From positions 62,001 to 126,000 of the forward strand of contig BQMF02000069.1 of the NCBI GenBank assembly GCA_027922465.2: a DNA stretch of 64,000 nucleotides, in the 5' to 3' direction. Below, piece by piece: positions 56,107 through 64,000 of this stretch (position 1 is its first letter; each line of letters begins with the position of its first letter). The notes beneath the pieces were generated by a model. The model ran no database searches, had not been told where the DNA came from, and was given only the letters and a program-made list of their open reading frames with translations. Origin of the DNA: Turritopsis dohrnii. Lineage: Eukaryota > Cnidaria > Hydrozoa > Anthoathecata > Oceaniidae. Position numbers and translations under genes: made by a program.

Positions 56107-57021
56107 ATGATTAACTGCTTTCTAATGGGAATAATAGCATTTGTAAAAAAGAGGTTTGACGCCATCCTGATGACATATTTGTTCGTCTGTGTCGTTGCAT
56201 CTGTCGCGTCTATAACTCCAAATAAAAGCAAACCAAAGTGTATTATTGGCCCTGGAGAAACTTTTTATGTTGAAATTCGTATGAACAAGACTTATGATCC
56301 AAAAACTGTGATCCTGCAGAAAAGTCTTATGGGTGAGGAGTCTTACACCAATGGCACTTCTTGTTATCGTGACTCGAACACAAATTTCAGCGTTATAGCA
56401 TGTAATTTGTTGAATGCTGGGAGTTCGCTCATCAATAATAAATACAATTTACGCGCCATCACCAACACCGGACACCTTGTTTGGACGTATGACTCATACG
56501 AAGCCATCGAACATTTATATTATTGTAAGGGGTCTGGTGACCATAAGATTAAAGGAATTAACATATGCAGTAAGTCTTCAAGTAGTCTGGTTGTTCAATA
56601 CCAGAACGAAGAGAGGCTAGAAGTTAAATTTCTGGTTACTCATCAGGTGTTTCTGTACGAGAATGGTAAGATGGTGAAAAGAAGCGCCGAACTGGGAAAT
56701 TTTGAAAAGCAACGTACGTTCAAGTTTGAAGACTTGAAGCCATGTACACAGTACCTTCTCGTTATCGAGGCAGAGTATTTTGATTACAGAAATTTCATCC
56801 CGAAATCCTATAATATAACAGGAAAAACTGATTGCTTTCCAACACGCCCGGCAAAAGATGTGTTATCTACCATACAGATAGTATGGATAGGCGTGACAAT
56901 AGCAATCACAGTGTGTTTAGTAGTTGCGTTCGTTTTCTACGTCAAACAAAAATATTTTAGTAACGCCATATTACCTCCACAAGACGACGAAAATGAAAGC
57001 GAACATGTCTCGACAACGTAG
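56107..57021 (+). CDS. Putative type I membrane receptor-like protein
   Basis: 304 codons from the ATG at 56107, or 283 from the ATG at 56170, which starts a better signal peptide (MTYLFVCVVASVASI). The ectodomain is Cys-containing, with likely N-glycosylation sites (NKT, NGTS, NFS, NIT). Near the membrane is a ~90-residue segment ending FEDLKPCTQYLLVIEAEYFD, whose L-x-P-x-T-x-Y pattern fits a fibronectin type III or cytokine-receptor fold. A transmembrane helix (~256-279, IQIVWIGVTIAITVCLVVAF) precedes a short acidic tail (PPQDDENESEHVSTT). It acts presumably at the cell surface. The frame is intronless, but a splice-acceptor-like CTTCTTCTTAG at 56038-56048 precedes a possible exon with a short upstream frame (56072-56104). 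No family recognised. Confidence 0.75.
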   Translation: MINCFLMGIIAFVKKRFDAILMTYLFVCVVASVASITPNKSKPKCIIGPGETFYVEIRMNKTYDPKTVILQKSLMGEESYTNGTSCYRDSNTNFSVIACNLLNAGSSLINNKYNLRAITNTGHLVWTYDSYEAIEHLYYCKGSGDHKIKGINICSKSSSSLVVQYQNEERLEVKFLVTHQVFLYENGKMVKRSAELGNFEKQRTFKFEDLKPCTQYLLVIEAEYFDYRNFIPKSYNITGKTDCFPTRPAKDVLSTIQIVWIGVTIAITVCLVVAFVFYVKQKYFSNAILPPQDDENESEHVSTT

Positions 57022-58974
57022 TAATCATGGGAAGCGATTTGTATCATGAAATTCCGAAACTGTTAGCTTACAAAGATCGGAAAGGGCGTTCACGGAGTTT
57101 CCGAATACCGACGGGGAAATCGATTTTGAGTTTCATGATGGTGGAAGAACGGTCTGATCGGTTTATCGCTTTGAAATTCCATTCAATCATCGTGACAGAT
57201 TTTTGCAAGCTTTGATGAACTACCTGATGTCGTACAAACTTCAAAGTATGAATCTCATGTTCTCTCGTGAAAAACATCACTGCGACAAAGATCATTTTTA
57301 TCGAAATAGTGTGTAAGCTCTCTTTCGCATTGTCTTTTCAAACACATTTGCCTACTGAGTTTATGATCAGGGGATTTTTTTCTTGACTACATCGATGTAA
57401 AGAATACTGAATACTGACAAATGAAAACATTCCGAAAATATTCCAAAAGTATTTCGAAAATATTCCGAATATATTCCGAATATATTGTATGTTTGTACAT
57501 ATTTTCACGCAATACATAGTTCAAATAACAATTCCAGGCTATTAAAACTTCACAGTATCAACCTTGTAAAATTTGTTTGAATTATCGAGTTTAGAAACAA
57601 CATTTGTCTTGTCCTTTCAAACACTGTTGTAAGAACCTTCATCGAATTTGGTGATGGTCAATTGTTATATGAACATTCTAATACATGTCACCATCTGCAA
57701 ATACTACTTTTCCATGTTGATCATTCTACCGAATTTAAATGCCACAAAATCATCAAAGATAATGAACTATAGAAAACAGTGTGTCGGCGGTTTTCTTATG
57801 AGATAATCCAAAGTGCTTCGATGTGTCAAACGATCCCTCAAATTGAACCACAAAGACATCGTTGAACAGAACTGTTTTGGGTAAGAGAATAGGTCAAACA
57901 AAATATGGAAATTTCGCAAAAAAAAAATTTTAAATTGGTAGCACACGTGTTCGAGTATGAAAACAATAAATTTCCATTTAAAATTTAAAGGAATATGTGG
58001 CAAGTCTTTGAAGTTAATAAAAGCGGTGTATATCGATGCTGTATATATCAAACTAATTGGATATGCATTTATGAAAAATGTTCACAAAAAGAGTGCTCTT
58101 ATTTTGTTCATACTGCGCGTTTATATTAAACACCGCGTTTAAAAATGCGTTTATCGACGGTGTATAATTTAAACACACAGTGCGAACCACGCTTTACTGG
58201 CGAAAATAATATCTTCATTCTTTCCACTTTGTTCCGTAGGGCACTGGGGTCTAAATAAAGCTTTTTTTCATTGCCGGCTATTTTCAATGATAGCACTGGA
58301 AGTACCATATAGGTGCTTTGATAACAGTTAGGTGTTTAGGGGCGAAGCGCCCTTGGAAAGGGTTTTGGAAGCATGAATAACTAAGTACGTATACCAGGTA
58401 AGTGTGAAACTAAATCTTTCAATAAAAAACATATGAAAAAATAAGAACTTTACAGTCGGCTAAACCTAGAATTTATTCGGCTTTTGCCGGCAGCGGACCG
58501 TTATATCGACCCTGCAGGCGTATGTACAAGAAGATACCAGACTGAATACCTGGACTTACAATAGAGCTACCCCGAACGTCTGTGTAAACACCATGTTTCA
58601 AAGATTGAAAGACTTGCAGTTAGTAATACAATTGAATACATCGAGACGAGGCAAAGCTTGATAATGAGGCATTGACACGATGTTTAAACATTTGGGAAAG
58701 GTCTATTACAGCTGAGACTGCGATTTGTCGACTAGCCTCCATATAAGTCCGCATATGAAATTTAGGTATGTTCTTTTGTTCTTTAGAATATTCTCACCTC
58801 TACTTAATTTGAAAGTTGCGGTGCAGTGACGGCTTTTTATCAAATCTCACGTGACCGGTAAAATATCCAATTACTGACCATATTGATCTAATATGACGTC
58901 ACCAGGCAATTTGACGTCACTTTACAATAAAGCAACATTAATGCTGACTTTTGATAAGTTTTCATAGAGTAAAG
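57022..58974. other. Downstream region; no clear gene
   Basis: 57027-57215 is open for 62 codons after the receptor-like gene but is not recognised. 57428-57485 is a short ATATTCCGAA tandem repeat. Near 58685-58715 one end (GGGAAAGGTCTATTA) of the MITE family at 55667 is visible without its partner. Confidence 0.45.
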
Positions 58975-59415
58975 ATGTATATGTTAATGTTAAAAATCTT
59001 CTTAATAGTTTTCTTGTAATTCAGCGTCACAAGTGACGAACTGATTTCATCAAGTGATTTCTACGTCGAAGGTAAGCTCAAACGAACTTTAGCATGTGCA
59101 ATATCGAATCTTCACAATAATTCTTCATACAAAAATCCTTGTAAGTATTCTTTGCATAGGATAACCATTAAACGTACGAAGAGGAATACATCTTCTCTTT
59201 GGAATACCCATGTCAAATCTCTTATAGGCAAAACTGAACTGAGAAAAATATTATCCTTGGCTTAAACATATCCAAACAATTTTCTTTAGATTATCAGTTG
59301 GGTAATCTCTTTGCATATGAAATGTGCAACAATCAACCTCTCGTGGAAAATGCGACGGTGTCTCATAGATCGAGCAGATCCTTTGACGTAACAGTACTTT
59401 TATCTGATGATCTTG
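58975..59415 (+). pseudogene. Two-exon fragment of a putative secreted protein
   Basis: An ATG at 58975 starts a signal-like peptide (MYMLMLKIFLIVFL), a TAA at 59017-59019, then the same frame continues SVTSDELISSSDFYVE to a GT donor at 59072. A 218-bp intron ends TTTCTTTAG at 59289. Exon 59290-59415 continues in frame (DYQLGNLFAYEMCNNQPLVE and on to LLSDDLG) to a possible donor at 59416. Phases agree across the intron, supporting a real gene. Either the TAA is a nonsense mutation or TTCTTGTAATTCAG (to 59024) is an acceptor and the first exon lies upstream. A LINE begins at the last base. Family not recognised. Confidence 0.5.
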
Positions 59416-59778
59416 GTAGAATAGAATAGAATAGAATATTCATTTATTTGTCACAAAGATAAGGTGATACATCAAGATAAAGTGGTGACAGGAGACCACC
59501 CCAATAGATGAATCTAAACACAGGGGGTGGCCACCAAAACAATCATATACTAGAAAACAAGAAAATAATAATATAATAATAAAAATATAATGCAGAATCA
59601 TACAATCTTTAAGTGAGAAAAGGAAAAAAAAAATAACTTATTGGATAAGGATAAGTGGTTGTCCAATAGTGGAAGATTAATCATAGGATGAATATTTTTT
59701 AAGAAAGAAGTCAGTGAGAAGGTTTTTAAGTTGGTTATATGAAAGAGAAGTTAGGTTGAGATGGGTAAAAGTTGATTG

Positions 59779-60543
59779 AAATTATTATTATTATTATTAT
59801 TTCATAATATTTATACAGGTTGAACGTATCAGTTAAATATATAACTGTTCTCCCTACGAGACCTGTTAAAATAAAACAAAAGAATAACAAAATATAGGCA
59901 GAGATAATAGAGAAATTAAAATAAACTTAAAGCTCAGATTTAACGAGATCCGAACATTTAGAAATTGAAAAGAGATTAAAATTGAGTCCAAACAAAAAGC
60001 GAAAAACAAAAAGCGTTAAAATTAGATCTCTGAGCTGCTTAAAAAACCTTAAAAACTAAAAAATTAAAAACAATTTATTTTTACAATATCTACATTAAAA
60101 ATCTTTATATTAAAAAATCTCGTATACGTTTTAAAAATTCTTTCATATTTTCTTCTTCTCTTATTTCATTTGGAAGAGAGTTATATTCTTTAACACCGTT
60201 GTAAAAGAATGCCTTTTTGGTAGATTCAAGTTTCACTTTCGGTAACCGTAGAAGTTTATTGTTATTCCTGGTTGAGTAATTATGTGAAACGTAAGTGAAG
60301 TACTCTGAAAAGAATGGATACTCGTCATTCAAACATTTTCGTACCATCATTTATTGCAATGATGGGACATTCGTACCGATGATTTTGTTAGCACGTTGTT
60401 CCAACCGATTCGACTTCTCGCGAATTGAAAATTAGTTAGTGAACAATATGTCAATAATGGAATCATGAATGTTTTATAAATCCTATATGCTGCAGTTTTC
60501 GTCAGAAACGATCTCATTCTTCTTAGAAGTCTCAGAAAGTAAA
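59779..60543 (-). mobile_element. LINE family A fragment (copy 3), nested in LINE B
   Basis: (TAA)n tail at 59781-59800 and the family A 3' end CCTGTATAAATATTATG. 60105-60350 encodes MMVRKCLNDEYPFFSEYF and STRNNNKLLRLPKVKLE, the family A C-terminal tail. A further frame up to 60540 gives LRRMRSFLTKTAAYRIYKT. 5'-truncated. Confidence 0.85.
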
Positions 60544-61543
60544 TTCACCAGTAATTCCACCAGGATACAGATTGATACGTAAATGAGTGTAATTCATACA
60601 ATTTAGTTTTAACACTAGGTTTAAATAGGGAACCTGCTGATTTACTTCTAGTATTGATATTGTGAGGTATAACGGAGAAATTTAAAGCACTATGAATGTG
60701 ATCAGGAATCCTATGATTAAGAATTTGATGAATGAATAGAATATTTAGAGTTATTGTTAAATCAAAGATGGAAAGCAAGTCAAGTTTTGAAAAGAGTGGT
60801 TTAGAGTGAGATCTGAAAGAAGAAAAGGTAATAAGGCGAGCAGCTGTTTTTTGAAGAAGGAGGATGCGTTTATTGTAAGTGGACTCGTGTAAGGCCCAGA
60901 CTTGGCAACCATAACGAAGATGAGAAGAAAAAATAGAATGATAAACAGATAAAGAGACAGATTCAGAAATAAAGTGGCGGATTTTACTCAATGCACAATT
61001 GGCTCGTCGAAGTTTAATTGATAGCTCATGGATGTGTTTTTTCCGAGAGAGATCCTCGTCAAGATACACTCCAAGATATTTTACGTATTTACTGGGTTGA
61101 AGTCTCCTGCCACAAATCTTGATTTTAAGATTAAAGTTTACTGGTTTAGATTTGTGTTTAAATAGAATAAACTCAGTTTTACTAGCATTCAGAGAGATTT
61201 TGTTGGCATTAAGCCAACTAGAAAGAAGTTTTAAATCAATGTTTATTTTCTTGTTGAGGGACTTTAATGACTTGCTAAATAGAAGAAGATTGGCATCGTC
61301 AGAAAAATGAAAGACATCAGAGTAAGCAAGAGCAAGATGAAGGTCATTAATATAGATTAGGAACAGTAGAGGCCCAAGGAAGGAGCCTTGTGGGACACCG
61401 TGCCTTATGGCTTTTATATCAAATTTGTGGTTAAGAATTTTAACAAACTGTGTTCTATGGGACAGATAAGACCTAAACCATCTGTTAGTGGTACCTTGAA
61501 TTCCATAATTTTTGACAAAGAATTTCATGATCAACAGTGTCAA
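60544..61543 (-). pseudogene. LINE B reverse transcriptase, palm to C-terminus
   Basis: Contains GVPQGSFLGPLLFLIYINDL and FSDDANLLLF, where the usual YADD is FSDD. It continues into the C-terminal region (LLLQKTAARLITFSSFRSHS). The frame ends at the nested insertion. A frameshift near 61500-61540 separates it from the upstream RT part. Confidence 0.87.
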
Positions 61544-62177
61544 AAGCCTTCTGAAGATCGATAAAGACCCCTACACCAAACTGACCATTGTCAAGTTCAT
61601 TACGAATGCGCTCTGTGATATTAATAAGGGCATGAGAAGTAGAGTGCCCTTTTCTGAAACCAAACTGTCTCTTATACAGATATTCATGACGTTCAAGAAA
61701 AGAAGAAAGGCGAGAATACATAAGTTTTTCCTGGAGTTTTTCGATATTGGAGAGGAGAGAAATGGGACGATAATTAGAAATTTCCAGCGTAGACCCCTTG
61801 TTTTTGTAAACAGGAGTGACTGAAGAGGTCTTCAAGAGGGTAGGAAAGACACCAGTAGAAAAGGAAATATTGAAGATTTTATGCAAGGGATTACAGATTT
61901 CAAGTTTGAGGAGTTTAAGAATGTTTATATCAATACTATGAGGACCACTAACCTTTATATTTGGAAGAGATGAAATTAATTTTGTAATTTCTGCAGGATT
62001 AACTAGAGATAATTTTAGTTTCGCAATGGATTTTCTGGGTTGCTTCAGAAAGTGAGATAAGTGTTTAGAGGTGGGAGGTATAGTGGCCCTTATAGTATCA
62101 GCTATGGAAGAAAAATAGTTATTAAAAGCATCACGTACTATAGAGGGATCAGATGTAGTAGAACCATTGATAGACAA
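61485..62177 (-). pseudogene. LINE B reverse transcriptase, N-terminal half
   Basis: Motifs VTPVYKNKGSTLEISNYRPI, RQFGFRKGHSTSHALI and FIDLQKAFDTVDHEIL (first catalytic Asp). Confidence 0.87.
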
Positions 62178-62422
62178 GGAAAGATTATTAGAAGGACGAG
62201 AAGAATTTACGGAGATTATTTCCTTAATTCCAATCCATATGTTTTTAATGTTGTTAAGGTTGGATTTAAAGTATCCAGAATAATATTTTTTTTTTTTTTG
62301 CTAATTCTGCACAGAGAAACAATTTGGTTTCTATGTCGTTTATAATCATCGTGAAGCTGGGATTTCAGTTTCAGTTGGATTGGTTGTTTTGATAAATATT
62401 TTCAGAAGTTTATCCCTAGTTG

Positions 62423-62743
62423 TTATAGACTTCTTAATTCCTGGAGTAATCCATGGTTTTGATAGGTATTGATTTGTTTTTTTGTCAGTCTAACGAAGGG
62501 GAGATATCGATCAACAAGACCACAAATTGTGTCATAAAACTTGGAAAATGAGGTGTTAACATCACCTTCGGAAAGTTTATCCCAATCGATCTGAAAATAA
62601 TCAAGAATAAAATTTGCTTGATCAAACTTAGTCCAGTCACATTTATAGACTGGTTGGCTAGATGAGTTTGAGTTAGTGTCATTGAAGATAAATATAAACT
62701 GTGCTAAGTGGTCAGGTATGTTAAATAAGAGGTTTCCAGACAT
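62423..62743 (-). pseudogene. LINE B endonuclease end and linker
   Basis: IPDHLAQFIFIF (SDH-like end of the endonuclease, here PDH), then a linker with FDQANFILDYFQIDWDKL. Frames between 62180 and 62420 are broken. Confidence 0.65.
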
Positions 62744-62882
62744 AGTTTTGATGTTTGAGGTAGGAATAAAAATGTTGTCTATGAGAGTTTTTGAAGAGGA
62801 AGTTATTCTAGTAGGAAGAAGGATAGAAGGAAAGAAAGAGAAAGAGCCTAATGTATCGAGAAAATTAGAATAAGGACAGATT

Positions 62883-63160
62883 TTAGCAAGTCAATATTAA
62901 AGTCACCAAGCAAAAGTAAAGTTTTTTTTTCTCTCTGCTAGTTTTTTCAAGGAGAGGAATTACGTAGTCATTGTTAAACTCTTCAATAAGCATTGAAGGG
63001 TGGCGATATACTGAGGCAATCAAAAGATTACCTCGTCTGTTTTGAGGGATTTCAATGAAAGTAGATTCCAAGAATTTTGGTTTGTATAACAGGCTTGATA
63101 AGTCGTGACGAGGTTTATAAGAAAATTGATTGGAGATATACAGGAGAGACCCACCTGCCG
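62883..63160 (-). pseudogene. LINE B endonuclease, N-terminal fragment
   Basis: GGSLLYISNQFSYKPRHDL, FLESTFIEIPQ and LLIASVYRHPSM are typical AP-endonuclease motifs of CR1/L2 LINEs. The first ~80 residues of the domain are missing, so the copy is 5'-truncated. Confidence 0.78.
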
Positions 63161-63334
63161 ATGACTCAGCAGGACATCGCAACCACCATCGAATTTTTGA
63201 TCGAATTTGGTGGAATTATCTCGCTTTTATGTGAGCTGTTTCTTTGTGCAATGACCGGATTGGGACTGGAATCGAACGACTTATCTTTTTTTATTGTCAT
63301 TTTTGATCTTATGGCAAACTGCAAGAGTCTTTAA
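63161..63334 (+). CDS. Small hydrophobic ORF, 57 codons
   Basis: MTQQDIATTIEFLIEFGGII, then a hydrophobic run LLCELFLCAMTGLGLES and FFIVIFDLM, ending CKSL. It begins directly after the LINE B boundary and ends 13 bp before the next ATG. It may be a small membrane protein, an exon remnant of the gene cut by the LINE, or chance. Not recognised. Confidence 0.35.
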   Translation: MTQQDIATTIEFLIEFGGIISLLCELFLCAMTGLGLESNDLSFFIVIFDLMANCKSL

Positions 63335-63347
63335 AAAGAAAAACACA

Positions 63348-64000
63348 ATGAATACTACCTTGTGTAAATCTGCAGAATCACCAGATGTTTCAGATGTTGT
63401 AAAAGTTCCAATCCAAACGGAAAACGTTTCCAACCTTTATTCAAACTCGTTTGGATACCTTGAAAGCACACAGCGAAACATCAAATTCAAAGCCCAACAA
63501 TCTAGCGGAACTGTTCACTCAGACCCACTGATGTTCTTTACCAACCCACAAAGAAACATCAAAGTTAAAACCCAACAATCTTGCGTGCCGGTTGTTCATC
63601 CTCAACCGAGTCGAACTCAGTCATACGGAACATTTCACTCAGATCCACTGATATTCTTTACCAACCCACAAAGAAACATCAAAGTCAAAACCCAACAATC
63701 TAGCGTACCGGTAGTTCATCCTCAACTGAGTCGATCTCAGTCATCCGGAACATTTCACTCAGATCCACTGATATTCTTTACCAACCCACAAAGAAACATC
63801 AAAGTCAAAACCCAACAATCTAGCGTACCGGTAGTTCATCCTCAACCGAGTCGATTTCAGTCATCCGGAACATTTCACTCAGATCCACTGATATTCTTTA
63901 CCAACCCACAAAGAAACATCAAAGTCAAAACCCAACAATCTAGCGTACCGGTAGTTCATCCGCAACCGAGCCGATCTCAGTCATCCGGAACATTTCACTC
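63348..64000 (+). CDS. Tandem-repeat protein, partial (runs off window)
   Basis: The ATG at 63348 opens a frame of at least 217 codons with no stop to the window end. There is an upstream in-frame stop at 63252-63254. A ~50-residue unique start (MNTTLCKSAESPDVSDVVKV) is followed by 40-residue repeats containing DPLIFFTNPQRNIKVKTQQS, then VPVVHPQPSRSQSSGTF. No signal peptide or membrane segment is visible in this part. It is Ser/Gln/Pro-rich and predicted disordered by composition. Phase is kept through all copies, and several changes between copies alter amino acids. No family recognised. Confidence 0.7.
   Translation, partial: MNTTLCKSAESPDVSDVVKVPIQTENVSNLYSNSFGYLESTQRNIKFKAQQSSGTVHSDPLMFFTNPQRNIKVKTQQSCVPVVHPQPSRTQSYGTFHSDPLIFFTNPQRNIKVKTQQSSVPVVHPQLSRSQSSGTFHSDPLIFFTNPQRNIKVKTQQSSVPVVHPQPSRFQSSGTFHSDPLIFFTNPQRNIKVKTQQSSVPVVHPQPSRSQSSGTFH
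63506..64000 (+). repeat. 120-bp in-frame tandem repeat
   Basis: Exact 120-bp period from the second copy on (compare 63641, 63761 and 63881 onward). The last three copies differ at only a few bases; the first is more diverged. It continues past the window. Confidence 0.95.

Larger units (their letters stand above)
59416..63160 (-). mobile_element. CR1/L2-group LINE, family B, nested and broken
   Basis: Minus-strand LINE with endonuclease, linker and reverse transcriptase, ending in a tail of (TTCTA)n repeats (plus strand TAGAA at 59417-59437). A family A fragment (59779-60543) is inserted at the C-terminal end of its ORF; coding similarity resumes on the far side (LSYNQLKNLLTDFFLKN at about 59690-59745). 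Frameshifts show it is dead. The 5' end is truncated near 63160. Confidence 0.85.

Noticed and set aside
57027..57215. Possible cytoplasmic-domain exon after the receptor-like gene
   Set aside because: No splice signals link it to 57021, and its translation is unrecognised; kept only as a note in the intergenic entry.

Overview
This is a eukaryotic window, AT-rich and dominated by transposable elements and other repeats. I infer an invertebrate metazoan, most likely a cnidarian. The reasons are a BEL/Pao retrotransposon with a single gag-pol ORF, CR1/L2-type LINEs, PIF/Harbinger transposase remnants, a THAP plus P2RX7_C-like element, MITE families, and GT-AG introns. No rRNA, convincing tRNA, CRISPR array or bacterial operon is visible. 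The taxon assignment is inference only.

Layout, left to right. 1-8150: MITEs, a 221-bp tandem duplication that records the empty site of one MITE, a Harbinger N-terminus cut by a LINE fragment, and a ~125-bp tandem repeat whose copies carry paired TGACGTCA palindromes. 8150-22085: a large array of related repeat units (1.2-1.5 kb) containing hairpin minisatellites. An apparently intact and very young BEL/Pao element (12585-19682) has inserted in it; its two 589-bp LTRs differ at one base and are flanked by the 5-bp duplication ATAAC. 22090-30000: a decayed Tc1-like transposase, a PIF/Harbinger element containing a hAT-like element that itself contains a MITE, and a 2.2-kb element with compound terminal inverted repeats. 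30800-33540: a long inverted repeat carrying three small MITEs. 34086-37700: a LINE (family A) split by a 612-bp mariner-type foldback element.

39340-53700: tandem repeats, then two mirror-image copies of a THAP/P2RX7_C element flanking a broken second BEL/Pao element. The left THAP copy is interrupted by a 5.4-kb array of the same units seen at 8150-22085. The right copy lacks this array and so serves as an empty-site reference. 53700-64000: the only host-like genes. These are an intronless type I membrane protein (56107-57021), two exons of a putative secreted protein ending at a nested LINE pair (59416-63160), a small ORF, and an ORF of 120-bp (40-residue) repeats that runs off the window end.

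The genes do not form a pathway; the window is mainly a record of nested insertions. The most unusual component is the repeat-unit family in the three arrays. It has terminal and internal hairpins whose stems show compensatory base changes, three phased CCAAT boxes ahead of a conserved ATG, and insertion into a T-run without visible target duplication. I suggest a Helentron-like or structurally novel mobile satellite, unproven.
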